Positions 11,701 through 24,767 of a stretch of 64,000 nt of DNA are shown here, piece by piece. How positions within the stretch are numbered: position 1 is the stretch's first letter; every line of letters begins with the position of its first letter. The DNA is taken from NCBI GenBank assembly GCA_013398955.1, contig VWPU01002095.1:1-64000 (forward strand), in the 5' to 3' direction. The notes under the pieces are model-generated. The model worked only from the letters and a program-made list of their open reading frames with translations. It searched no databases and was not told the origin of the DNA. This DNA is from Callaeas wilsoni. Lineage: Eukaryota > Chordata > Aves > Passeriformes > Callaeidae. The position numbers were made by a program, and so were the translations under genes.

Positions 11701-14700
11701 ACTGTTTCTGAGAGGCTGCTGATTTGGAGTTGGTCTGAAGAGGAGCAGTGCTGCCAAATCCCTGCTTGCCTCCTGAGCATCATCTGCACAGCCTCTCTGT
11801 TTCTGATCCTTTCTGTTTTGAGGGATGTTTCATTTTTCAGTTTGCCTGCCCTCAGTAACATCTTATGTTGCTGTCTTTCACGTGTCTACTGTGACTTTGA
11901 TGTTAAACCAAACTTCCAGGCAAAAATGTAGTGGTTTTTCTTCCAAAATGTTTTGGAGAGTTGGTTATTGGTTCACGGAGACTGTGGCACTTTGGTGTAT
12001 TAGTGACTGTCCCTCTTGTAAAACCTCCGTGTGATTACTTAGAAATGTTGGCAGCTGTTGTATTGTCTCTGTGTGTTGAAGGGCAAGATAGGGCCAGTTC
12101 ATAGCTCTGAATGGTAAGAAAATGGAAAGAGTGGTCAAAAACCAATTAAGAGAGATTCTTTTGAGGGAAGTACAAGCCCACATTCTTAGTGAGGGTCTGT
12201 GATCTTGTGAGCCATTCAATAAGCTGAGTGAAATGTCCCCAGTTTCATCCAGATCAGTTCTTGATTTTCAGTGCTGGTGGTTTTGATGATTTTTTTTTTT
12301 TAATTGCTTTCACTAAGAAATAATATGAACTTGAGAGTGGCATTTGCTAATTATTTAACTTTGTGTGTGTGTTCAGCTTTCCCTCTCACATGTTTGGGAC
12401 TGAGGGAAAGATGAAGAAGGGGAGAGTTTATAAATCTACAGAATTTTGTCAGATGTATTGCCTATAAGTGTTTCTAGTTCCAGCTGTTCTTCTGATTGTC
12501 TCAACAAGGAGGCTTTGGTTTTATGTGGGATAGAGAGAAAAAAATATAGGAAAGGCCAGGATGGAAAACTACTTTGTTTCTATCTTTACAGCAGGACTGC
12601 ATTGCCTTTGTCATTATGCTTGCGGAGAAAACATAGCTCAGACTTTGTATATGAGTGTGTGTGGGAATCAGTCTGTTAAAATTCAGAGTTTAATTAAATT
12701 ATCTTATTATTGCAATTAAGAGACATTACTGCTTTTCTGTACTGAGGCAGTCAAGGGTGTTAGCCTTCTAATCTGTAATGCTTTTTGTAATTGAAACTTA
12801 ATAGTGAAACAGAATAAAATTCAGGGTGCTGGCAGTGCCTAAAGCATCAAAACACACTGTGAAGAAGTTCTTTTGGGTTGTGGTCGTGTTCTGTTTGGGG
12901 TTTAACTCTGGTTTTTGTTTAAAAGAGGATGCTATTTTATTGCAGGACCTTGAGTAATACATCCCCTAACTTGTGTTTGATTGAAATACCACATTTTTCC
13001 TGCATGTTTGGTTCAGATGTGGGTCTTGTGTCAGCACAAGTGGGGCTTTTAATTTTGTGCATGCACAATAATCATTGCTTATTATTTGGTTATGCATTTC
13101 TTGCTTGAAGAATCTCAAATAGTGCCTTTTGAACCATAAATCTGTTAATGCCATTCTGTCTTTGGGCGAAAGGTGGCCAAGTTACGAAGATCTATAGCTA
13201 TGAAATGTGCATTAGCAGGCAGTTTCTTTGGAATACATTTAATTCTTGAAGAATGTATGCCAAAACAGAACATCACACATTCTTATTTCTCTGTTTCTTG
13301 TGCTCTACCAAGTTTCTGTCTTGCAGTATTTATCAAACTGTCTTTCAAGGTGTAGTTCTGTTTGGCAGTGATTATTACCCAGAGCAATTTGCCGATTCTG
13401 GATCTCACTATTTGAAGATCATGTATTAAAACATAGTTGGCTCTTGCGTTTCATCCAGGGAAAGCAGAAACCGTGCTCCTACGGGTACTGGTGCAATAAG
13501 CTTGCTTCTACTGAAGGCCGTTTTTACAGCTGGGTGTTAAAGTTGTGAAAACCAAACTGCTGACACAGCCTTAATCACAGGGCCACAAGTAGCACGTCTT
13601 TGTTTTTGTGTGACAGTTTCATTGGTACTATTAATAGCTAGTTCCTTACAGGTGTTTGTGTATAATAATTCTTATAAGACAACACTTGGTAAGTTTTCAA
13701 ATGAATCACATTAATTCCAGGATTAATTTTTGAAGAGAGACCTCTTGACTCCTTTTCCTTTTGAGGTTTTTGGTCATAAAAATCCATATGTTGAAAATGT
13801 TCATTACTTTAAATTTTTCAAGTGCAGCCCAGTGTTGGGAGGAAAAGCAGAAAGAAACTGGCTTGGCTGTGACAGTGGGCAGCCCTGCTCTATCTGATGT
13901 TTCCGTTGTCAGACTTCTTGGAAAAAAACATGGATCTCTCTTTACTGCTCTGCCATTGCTGCTGGGCTGGTGGACAGTGTAGGAGGTGCAGTTGCAGCAT
14001 TGCTGTCTTTGAGGGAATACCAGGTGTAGCAAAACTGCGAGGAAAAGCTGGTATGCTTCTGTTGAAGAGACTAGTGAGGGAAACTGAGAACAGTAGTAAA
14101 GTCTTTCCTCTGTTCTTGCTGGGTGTACATAGGGATGTCTCGTGCTTTTAGCAGAGCAGATGATGGAAGACAGAGTTCCCCTTGCAGGGCTTTCTGGTGT
14201 TCGTGGTGGGGTTGGGAGGACAAAGGAGTGACTGTCCAGAATGTGAATCTGGAACAGCTTAGGTGGCTATAGTCACTCTTCAGACAGCTTGGAGAAACAC
14301 CCTCCACAGGGTGAACTGTACAAGCTGTTGTTCCCTCGTACGGTTATCATTGAGCCTCATTTTAAAGCAGCTGAGGGCTGGCACGTTGCCTCTACCAGGT
14401 AGTGCCGGTTAATGCAATAATACACCAGGACATAATTATCTTGACCTCTAGAGAAACTGAACTGAGAGTAATTTGTTTCAGAAGTGAGCAATTTTCTGTG
14501 TGTGGCTCCTGGCATCTATAAAGCAAACAAGTCAGTGTTCAACTCCAGTTATAACCTCTCTGGGACTGCTGTTGAAACATGGCTGGCAGACGTGGTGTGG
14601 TACTGATACACTTCTTTCTCTCTGGCCTCTACCTGAGCTTGTTGACATTTGGAAAATGCGTATGAAGTTTATATGCAAGTTTATTGATAATGCTTTGATA

Positions 14701-16250
14701 GGGATTTCAAAATTATATCTATAGTATGCATGTGTATATAGCTGCACCTTTAAACAGTTTACGTAGTGAAAAACTTGATCTGGATTTAGCTGAAAGTTCT
14801 TACTTGGCTTTTAAGAGATTTTTTAGGAGGAATGGCTTAATTAGCAAGGAGTCCAGCCTTGCAGAACTAACACTCCTAACATTGCTATCTTGTTAATACA
14901 TTTAGTCATGCTTAGTTCATTACTTATGAGGCAAAAGGCTGACTAATCCAGTGGAAATGTTGGGGAGGTGTGGAGGGACTAGAGTGAGGAGGAGAAATTA
15001 TAAAGGTAAAGCTTCTGGTTCTCCTGCCTCTAGTTTTAGTTGTTTCAGTGGCCTGTCAGCATTGCTGCTCTCAAGCCCAACCAAATCGAATCCTCAGCTC
15101 ATGAGAGGTGGTTTTGCATCACCTGTGTCTAGGAAGATTATATGTGCTCAATGCTGAAGGTTGCTAGTAAACTAAGAGGTAGGAAAAGATGAGGACTCCT
15201 AAAATTTGCTCCAGGTGAAAGTCTTCTTTCAGGGGTTTTCAGTTGGTGTTCGGCTGCAGGTGACCTTGGTTGGCAACACAGGTGTACTGGGTGCTGGGAA
15301 AATGGCAGGCCAGTATAGCTGGCAGTGGGAATGGAGGATAAAGGTAGGATGGCTCCTTTCAGTGGAAGCATGCAAGAGTGAAACTGTGTGTTGTTCATGA
15401 ACAAAAAAAGTATTTTTCAAGAAATCTTGTTTGCAGGTTTAAATAAATGAATTCCTTTAGGTGTTTGCAGTATGTTGCAGATAAACTTGATACTCCTGAA
15501 GTAATGGTTAAAGGTGAAACATGACAAGCTGCCTTAAGGTAAATATTGCTGCTCTGCATCAGCAGTTCTGGCTTGGTGTCATTAAATTCTGACTTGATTC
15601 CTCGGTTGCTTTGTTACCATGATTTGGTGATCGTTCTCAGTACCTCAGCTGTACCTGGCTGTTTCTAGGATCCCACTTTTAAGTTATTTCCCATGAATTC
15701 CTCATGGCAAAGTATGAACACTGGTGGTTGAGCTTTATAGTGAGTGTTTTAGTAAGTAATGAGACTTTATATAGAAAGAAGGTGCTTTGTGTCACTTCCT
15801 TAAACACTTTCAAGAAGAGCTGCTGTTCTGGACAGCTGTGAGAGGACCCTGTTGGGTGTCCAGACCTCTTGAGAGTGGAGTTTGAAGAGAAGTAAGATGG
15901 GTCCATGCTCTTTCCTCTTTCATTGGAAACTCTTAAATGCAGTGAAGCTTGAGATGGGCAAGGAAACTTTTGTCAGGTTTCTTTGTGATGGGAAAAGAAA
16001 CTTCGTATGTGTGAAGAATCAAAATGAGAAATTGTTGCCATCAATGGGGAGGGCCAAATGGTGTAGGGAGAAGAAGAAAATCCAAAATCTGAGAGCAGAG
16101 CACTGCTTGGAACAGGACTGGGCTTCTGTTTCCCTTTTTTCCCCTGCCAGGGACAGGAGGCTTGTTGCCTAGAAGTCCTGTAATCGCTGTTCTTAATTTT
16201 TTGAAGCTTTATTTCATGTTGGTGTGAAAATTAGAAGAGAGTACTCTCCA
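5749..16250. other. Intron 1, unremarkable segment
   Basis: No gene was found. Only minor features are visible: a small CpG cluster near 7613-7652, a short TG run at 12362-12372 and a run of 12 T at 12290-12301. A stretch near 6070-6130 may be a very decayed plus-strand CR1 tail, but the match is weak. Confidence 0.6.
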
Positions 16251-19200
16251 TTTTCCTGTCTTGATTTTTTTTTTCCCCCCCCCTTCAGCATGATGCAGCA
16301 CAGATTAACTTAAAGGAAGGAGGTTATGCTCCTGTTCCATGTAAGATTGATGATGCAGTAGCACTGTACTGCTCTCCTCCTTCCCCACCTGCACGCAGGG
16401 CTGTGCTGCAGTGGCACAGCAAAGTTTTCCACCTGTAGGATGGAGACAGTGGATCTGGCTGGGCTGCCTTGAAAGGGAAGATGAGCCCTTTGCATGAAGG
16501 AGATATCGTTGGGGAAAGTTTTTTTAGTAAGGGGGAAAATCAAGTAATAACTTGATAACTTTCTTGGTATTTTGTATCCAATAAAGCCCCTAACCTTTCC
16601 TAGTCCGTAAGAGAGTTGGTCATAACTGTCCTTATGTTTTTCAGGCCTCCTTATGTTTTTTTGTGCCTTGAAAGAAACCACTAGAGTGATTTGCCTAGAG
16701 TTACTGTCTTTGCTTTGTTCAGTCCTTGGTTTGAAAGCAGGCTTTTAAAGAGTGGCTGCACACCTTAGTCTGTGTGAAGACAATACCTGGATAAATGCAC
16801 TTCCCAGCATGCTGCAAATGCATGGCTGTGCTTGCAGGAAACCTGGTCATGCCTAAACCTGAACTTTTTATCACAAGTGAAAGGTTGTACTTTTAAGCAG
16901 CAAGAAATGGTGCCCCCCCAGTATATTAGCTTTCTCCTTCTTTTTCCTCAGATCTTTTCTCTCACTATGTCTTTTCTGATTTGGACCTTATCTGTTTGGT
17001 ATGAAAATTAGCCTCCCACCTCCTGTGCTGTTAGGTTTTGGTTATTAGGGAACCTGTTGCCAGAAGCACTGTCATCGAGCAGCTGTAGCTGCCACCATTT
17101 CCCCACCTCCCTTTCCAAGCTGTCGGAGAAACTGATGGCTAATTTTACAGCTGATGTCAGCCCTTCAGCTTCCCAAGCTGAGTGGGAAAGGAGAAAAACT
17201 CCTCAATGGGCAGTCTTCTCTCCAGATACGAAGTTATGAAGTATGTGTCTTTCTAGACAGAGTTCTACAGTGTGACAGCCGAGGTGCTATGCAGTGAAGT
17301 AGCGCTGGGCAATGAGCAAAGTAATTCATGATATTTCTATCTGTCCTGCTCTGAGACTTGTCCAGTTGCCAGTTTATTCCCAGACTTGACTTGTTTGCAT
17401 GCTTAAAAAAGCCACAAGTTAGCCAACAACAATTTGATTATTTTGTATTAATGATTTAGCATGTCCAGATGTGCAGAGATTCACATACTTCTTCCAGCCA
17501 TGAGGAGCTGTGGGACTGTTGCATCTGAGTGTACTTTCAGGAAGTGATAAGGTTTCTGTTTCAGCAGAAAATTATACTTATCTTCTGGAAAGAACATTTC
17601 AAGTCATTTGCTGAATGTTACCTATTGAAAATTTTATATGTATCTTTTTCATCTGGATACAAAATAGGTTGTTGCAGAAGGTATGTATTACTTCAGCATA
17701 GTGGCAGCCTTTTTAAAAGTCTTGGACTCTGGTGAAGAATAGAAATGTTTCAGGTTTTTTGGCAAAAAGTATATTCGCTGTGGTTATTGTAGAAGATACA
17801 TGTTATAAAGATTCAAGCTATGTTATCTTGACAAAGGGAGAAAACAATTTTTTTTTTTTTTAAAGAAGGAAATTAATACGAGTAGAATGAAATCCTTGTG
17901 TTCTTACATGTGCTTGGATGATTTTCAGTTTTCTTATGTGTTCAGTTGCTTCCTGTTTTACAGCAGTGGCATTTGGATTTTCAGATTCCTCATGTGAACT
18001 GAGCTACTTTTCTGTTCATCCTCAGTTTCTCAGTGAGGAGGGTTTGCTAACGGATAACTGGCATGGAAACTGACAGTGGAGAAAACAAAATAAAGTAGTA
18101 CTTTGTAATTTGGAAGGTCTAGAAGGATGTGCTGGAACGTGTTTGTTGAAAACAATTACTGCTTAAAGTTAGTTATTGGTTTTGTGTATTCTGTTTGTTA
18201 AATAGAGTTTTGTACTCAATCAGGTGGAATTGCTGATGTCTGAATTAATGCTTCAGGGAAGAAATAAATGGTTAATACAGGTTATGTTTGGCAACACAAT
18301 GTGGTGTTGAAGCAGAGCATTGGGGATCTTCTGCAGGGTTCTGCTACCACCATGACTGGTGAGTTTGGTAGCACCATTTCCTTGAAACTTCCTGTTATAA
18401 GCCTGTCCCATTTTGCCTTCTGTGTTTTTTGCCAGGCTTTTACAGTGGATCCTAAAATTTCTGACATTGACCATGTGTTTTGTAGCATGTCAATCCAAAT
18501 GAACCAACTGTGAGAGAAAACAGTGTGAGGAAGACAGAGGATGCTTTACAGTGATGCATAATCTTCATACTGCTTTATGGTGAAGCAAGTGTTTCAGAGC
18601 ATGGTCTCGAGGTCTTTTTTGGGACAAGAGGCTTTGTCTCTGATTTAGCTGTATTCATAAACTCTTACATGCAGGCAAATAGGGACTTTATGGTCTTGTT
18701 TGTCAGACCCCTTAAAAGGCTTTCTCTCCATGCTGACTGTATTCGAGTTCTTATAACCTTTTTCTTCTGTGAGACTCAGCATCCTTGTGGGTCTGTGAAG
18801 TATTTTCTGGACTATCAGAGCTAAGGCTTGACAGAATTTCTCTTCCTCAGTAAGCTATGATGAGACTGGGAAACAGAAGTGAGATCTAAGAGCATCTCTT
18901 GTGGTTTTTGGTGCTCTTGGTAGTTCGGGTCAGAAGGCAGAACTGTGCTGTAATCTGAATGAGGACTGTTAGAAGTAGATCAGCATTATGTAGAAGAGAA
19001 ATGGGGAGTGGTAGTTTTGAAATGAAACTGAGGCAGAAGTCATCTGCTGAAGTAGATGGTTAAAACCCCACCAAGGACCCAGTTAAACAAGAGGCTGGGC
19101 AAAGAGGCTGATTCTGGATGTTGTCTAAGTCGAGGTCGTAGTTGGGGAGAGAGGGCAGAGGACAGCTGTTGTCAGGACTGGTGCAACTGAGTTGGCAGAG

Positions 19201-22110
19201 CAGTGAAACTAGGAAGAATTCAAGACCCTTTTTGTGGTGGTAGTGAAATCTATAAAGTATGTGGAGAAGCAAAAGGTAATTGTTGGTCTTTTAGAGGAGA
19301 TTAACTGGTATCAAAAGTGTGGAGTTTTTTATTTGAAGTGAGTTAGTGTTTTGTTGCCATTTGAATTTGACAGTATAAGGACACCTTGTTAGTTACTGGT
19401 TTGAAAACCAAATCCCTCAAGTTCTATGTGGCTTGTCACTGTGGAGACAGGTATGTATGTCTCAATCAAATGAATAGCCTATGTGTTTAAATTCATCCTT
19501 TAAAAATCTTTGATATGCTGTGACTGACTGAAGCATCTGATGCTCTGTTTTGCTTGAAGTTTAAAATGGAACAGCAGTCTTTCCATCAGAAAGTTGCCTG
19601 GGATAGGCTGTTCGTATGACTTTTTGGTTTCTCGATAACAGCTTGTGGCAATTTTTTTTATTGTTAAAAAACAATTGCTCATTGCTATTTCTGAACTATT
19701 TAAAAAAATGAAACAGATGTTATTTATCACAGTTCAAGTATAGAGGCTCCACAAGTAGCACATGTACTACAGTGATAATCTTCCTTCAGTTCTATGTAGG
19801 AGTATTGTGCCAAATGCAGTCTTTGTGCTGTAGTACGATGACTGACATCTTGTGCGTTAGTGCTAACCTTTTCAGTTTTGAACATAAATAGGTTGGAAAT
19901 GTTTGATTTCTTTCAATTGGAATAAATGGGTATTCTCTCTGAGTATGTTCTCTTGATACCTTTGAATTTTGAGAATGCAAAATCACTGATTCTTAAATAT
20001 TGTAAACACGGAGGATAGCAAAAGTCTCCAGTACTGATGTAATTAAATCTGGAAGTGACTCTTAAAATGCTAGATAAATAGAAACAGTGAGTGCCCATAT
20101 ATTAACTGTTTAAAGTAACTTGTATGTAATTATCAAAAGACAAAAAAATATTCTATGCAAAATAAGATATCTACAAAGTACCTTATGCTTTATAGGCAGC
20201 TGCCTATGTGATGTGTTGGCTGGATTCAGTCCTCTAGTCACTGTCTACCTGTCCTTTTCATTAGTGAGAGAGAGGAAAAGGTGTGGAAGAACCACGTGAG
20301 AAGCAGAGCCTGAAGCAGCCAGGAATCCTTTGACAATAGAGGGTGCTGGGGCCACTGTACTTGGTGCTAGTGTTGGATGAGGAGCTGAGAAGAGGCCTTT
20401 TGGAAACAAATGTGAGAAGAGTAGAAAGACAGTGCAATTCCTTTTCTCTGTCTCTAAAATTTGAGGACCCTCTTTTCTGGCAGTCTCCAACTAAGGTGGA
20501 CTTCTTCCCCCATAAGGTGGATGTTGAATCTAGCTGAGGCTTTATCCCTCAGCTTGCCTGTCTCCATTCTCATCCTCTCAGCAATGAGGGAGGTATTAAA
20601 TGCATCTTGGTGCATGCACTTTATTCTTTCCTTCCTTTTTTGAGAAAAGAAATCATAGCCTTTGTCCAGCTTCCTTGGAGAGCTTTGGTCAGCGAGACAG
20701 TCCTGTTTTGGGGGCAGTGATCTACAGGGTCTTTCTCCCTTGCGTGTCATCTTCTGATGTCTGTTTCCCGTGAGGTTGTAGCCTACGGTGTTCCTTGGGT
20801 TGCAAGTACGATGTTTTGCTCCAGAGCACTATGGTAAGACAAGTGCCCCCTGTCTGAAACCTTCCCTGCCAGAAGTGCCTGGAGCCGTGTTGCACTGCTT
20901 TGAGTACTGGACCAATGTCAAGTGGGAGGATGGAGGGGAGCCTGACGCCATCAACCTCCATGAAATGTGAGGTATGGACTTGTCTTCACCCACAAGTATG
21001 CCCAACTTTCAGCTGAAGCATTGAGCTGACATCTTAGTAACAAAACAAAAAGTCACTTTTTTTTAGGTTAAAATTGACATATGTGGTGGCCATCGCTTAT
21101 TTCACTGTAACTGTGTGCAGATGGAGATGGGGATTTGAACCCCTCTTGACAATCACTGCAAGCTGACAAATGTGAAATAGAGAACTCATGCTAATCAAAA
21201 AGGGGTCAGTCAAAAATGATCTTGTTTTAAATGGGCACAGATTTTAGCCACACAAATATTTGAGGGCTCTGGGCTGCTAGAGGCATTTCTAATCTAAATG
21301 AAATGAGGTGTGTGTACAGGTGTCTAATCGGTTTTGATACTGTTCAGAAACTTCTTGTAGATTTATTATGTTGAACCAAGTGACTGCAATATGTTGAGTG
21401 TGAGTTAGACTTTGAGTAACCACAGAAAATGCCTTTGCTCTAAATCTTGATTCTCAGTTTAAGATTGAGATTGAAAACTCTCCACTGAACTAATAAACCT
21501 GAACAGCTTTTTCATAGGAAATGATCTCAGTGCTTTAATTGTAATTAAGATGACATCTTTAATACCAAAACTTATGCACATGTTAAAGTTGCTGATTATT
21601 TTTCACTTTTAGTAGGAGTCAGAATTCTAGGAATTTAGATTTATAGCAAGTCTTTTTTTTCCTTTTTTTTTTGTGGGGAGGGAGCTTCATATAAAGGCTT
21701 TCTTAATTCAGATCTTAAGTGATTCTTACACACATGGTATACATAGAGTGAGCTATGTATTACTGCTCCTTCAACCATGCTCCATTTTCCCTATGAATGT
21801 TACAGGATTCCTGTCAAGAGCTGATAAATGGATGAATCTGCTTAATGAACTGTGTGCAAACTCAGTTGAGTTAAAAAGGAAAAAGAAGAATATTAAAGAG
21901 AAAATATTACAAAGTGGTTACCTTCTTTATAGTCGCAATGTCTTTAGGCTAATGGAAAACTAGCTTTTTTCAGTTTCTTTCCATTTTGAAAGGCTAGTAG
22001 TTTCCCAAATCAGTTAAATATGTTCCTGTTAGTGTGGTAACTTGCACCAGATATGTGTGTGGTGCTCTAAGTAAAAGAACACTTAGCAAAAGACTTGCAT
22101 CTGTAATAAG
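16251..22110. other. Intron 1 segment with one GC-richer patch
   Basis: No gene was found. A long T/C tract ending in CAG at 16288 and a GT at 16341 enclose a 52-nt exon-like stretch. A GC-richer patch with open frames on both strands lies at about 20720-20970. A run of 14 T is at 17848-17861. None of these gives a recognisable product. Confidence 0.55.
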
Positions 22111-22337
22111 GATTATCCCTGATCTTCCTTGACTTTCTTAGAAGTTCTTTGAACTTCTCAGAACTTCTCTGTCTTTGTTTTTTCTTTGCCCTTCTTTTAC
22201 ATCAGGTCATCTCCACTCTTCTCTGCCTTTTTTTTTCTTCCACTCTTCTCTTTGTTTCTCACCCTTCTTTGCCCATTTGTTGCCCTTCTTTGTTCTTCTC
22301 TGCTCTTCTTCCTTGCTCTATTCTGCCTTCTTTTGCA
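22111..22337. repeat. Polypyrimidine (CTTCT-rich) tract
   Basis: About 220 bases are almost pure C/T on the + strand, built from irregular repeats of CTTCTCTG, CTTCTTTGCC and similar words. The start holds two near-copies of GAACTTCTC. The open frames rich in Leu, Phe and Ser here are products of the composition, not genes. Such tracts can adopt triplex (H-DNA) structure, but that is inference. Confidence 0.85.
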
Positions 22338-23581
22338 ATATTGAGAGAATTGGGAGCATAGGTTATTTGGGGTTTTGTGGGCTTTTTTTTTTGTTGTTTT
22401 TTTTTGTTTAACAAAGAAAGAATTCTGGCTTTATTAAAAACAAACAAAAAACTTTTAACCTTCTCTGGTGGACTTTTCTTCCAGCTGTTACTGAAACTGG
22501 TGTGCCCCCGGCTCGTTAGGCTGTGCAGCTGAGGCTGCCGCACTCACTGGAAAGCAGGACATTTATGATTGAGTTCCTGTTATTGACTGGCTCTAGAGAA
22601 AAATGCCAAATTCCACCAGACAATACAGTAGGTCACTGTGGGAGCCTTTTGTGAATGCTGTTGTGATGTTTTTTAGAAAGGGATTTTTTTTTTTTTTAAA
22701 TTTTATTTTTAGGGTTGATTTCTCGACAAATTTTTTTCCAGGCTCTTAAGCAAGTTTTGCAGAGAATAACCAACTTTGTTGAGTGTCTGGACAGGCCTGA
22801 GTAATGTGGAACAAGAAAAGCATTTGCAAATATTTTGCAACTGTATTTTGCATGTGTCAGCTCTCACCCTTTTTTATACACTGAAGATGTGTGTGTCAGA
22901 TGATTGGCTTCTTAGTTGTTTGGGTTTGGTTTTGGTAGTACTGGTGCGGTTGTAAAACGGGTGGTCTGCAGCATAATCAAAATGGAGTGTAAAAGCAAAG
23001 TACTTTTGCTGCAGGTTTGTGACATCAATTCACTTGCCACAGTTTATAAGAATAATTTAAACACTTGAGGATGGGCAAAACCACATATTAACTGTAAAGA
23101 TAAAATCTGTGGCTTTTTAGAAAGTGTTGAAGGCTTCCTTCACTCAAATACTTCCCCAGCATGCACAAAGCATTTAATTTGTCTTTGAGCACTTCTTTGA
23201 AATTGCTTAGAGCTGGAATTGTTCCTGAGTGAAGTAAAATATGGTTCATTCAAAGCTTTTCCATATGAGAAAAATTTATAGTTGTGATGAACTGCAAGTC
23301 TTGTTATGGGCAAAAGTGCCTCAGTTTATGGACATGCTTTCTTCCAAATATGAATGCCAACAGGTCCTTCTGTGCTGTCTGTACCTTACATTCCCCTTAT
23401 CCACCCAGGGGTTATTTGGGAGATAAATTGGAATATCTGTTTCTTAAAATTGGGATGCTGGGGTCCATGATTTTAAAGTCAGATAATTATTCTTGTTGAC
23501 TCTTGATATTTCTGTACACTTTCTGTCCTTTAGAAAATGATTTAATTTTCAAAGCCTACACATTATGAAACATGCTGACTA

Positions 23582-23605
23582 TTAAATATAGGTTAAATAT
23601 AGGTT
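23582..23605. repeat. Tandem 11-bp repeat, 2.2 copies
   Basis: TTAAATATAGG occurs twice head to tail, followed by TT. It is a small local slippage product. Confidence 0.8.
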
Positions 23606-24479
23606 GTGTGCTACCTTTGCTATTACTTCTCTTAACCAGGAGAATGTTAGTCTTTTTGAGAGACAAGAGATATAGAGATATTCTTCTTAGCACTATGAAT
23701 TAATAGCCCTTTGCTTGTTTACTGCTTGGTAATATTTTCCTGTGGCTGAGCCCAACCCGTACTCAGTTAAACTGACTGAAGCACCAGCAGCTGGAAGCCT
23801 TTTTACTTAAAGCCATTTTAACTCTCATGGGGGATAGAAGTGAAGATGGGATTTTCATCTTGAGAGCTGGGCTACAACAGAAAACAACAGAAAGGGAAGG
23901 TACCACTCATCAGGCAATCATCAGTGGTTTTAAATGAGATAAGCAGAGGCTTCTTTCATAGCTTGCTTCCTTTCTCTGCACCTTTTAAAGGTGTTCAGAG
24001 TGGAAACCTTCCTGCCAACAAGTGCAAGCTTATCTCTAGTTATGTTTTATAGATTAGAAAGCTTATTTTTATTCCAGACTTTCTATTTAAAGTTGCTTTC
24101 AGCTTTGTAAGAACTGTTATTCAATTTTACAAGTGGAATAAATTCAAGTGAAGTAAATATTCTCTGTGCACCTGCTGAAGAAGCTGCTGTTGTGGAAAGT
24201 TTTCAATAAAATCCTAGATATCTAGCCAGCAGCTTCCTCCAGCTTTTTAGGATTTCTAGCCTTTCAAATATATAGTGACAATGTCCTGCTTTAATTTTTG
24301 CAAACTTGAGTCTGGTAGTACAACTAATATCCAAGGGCTTTATTTACATGGAAACACTTTGGTATATACATTTAAATTGTATTAAAATTATAACAAACAA
24401 AAAAACCCCACTAAAAATCTGTCTGCCTTGGTTAAAATGTGAGAAGTAGCACATGAGTTTTCTATTATTCAGAAATATT

Positions 24480-24496
24480 TTCTTCTTCTTCTTCTT
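24480..24496. repeat. (TTC)n microsatellite
   Basis: Five exact TTC units plus TT. It is a short simple repeat and may be polymorphic. Confidence 0.85.
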
Positions 24497-24750
24497 AGAG
24501 ATAAAGTAGGCATGTTTGAGGGGGAGGAATTAAGGCATTAGATAATTTGTTTTGTCCTTTGCTGTGCAGGTCAATTAATTTACCTTAACCAGACACTGCA
24601 CTCTAATTAGCAGTGTCCTACAGCCAGCAGCAGCATGCAAGAATTAGAGCAAAGTAGTTATTCAAGCAGATTAATCTTTGAAGCTGGATATTCACACCAG
24701 AGCTGTTAAGAATATCTGTACAGGCACAGAAGAGTCTTTCCTACCTTTCC

Positions 24751-24767
24751 TTTTTTTTTTTTTTTTT
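24751..24767. repeat. T17 homopolymer
   Basis: An uninterrupted run of 17 T preceded by a pyrimidine-rich stretch. Comparable runs of 16-18 T occur at 32809, 40383, 44450 and 61714. No flanking SINE or retrocopy was recognised. Confidence 0.85.

Noticed and set aside
21131..21155. tRNA T-arm-like sequence on the minus strand (GGGGTTCAAATCCCC)
   Set aside because: The 7 bases after it have no matching acceptor strand at the right distance, and no D or anticodon arm can be placed.
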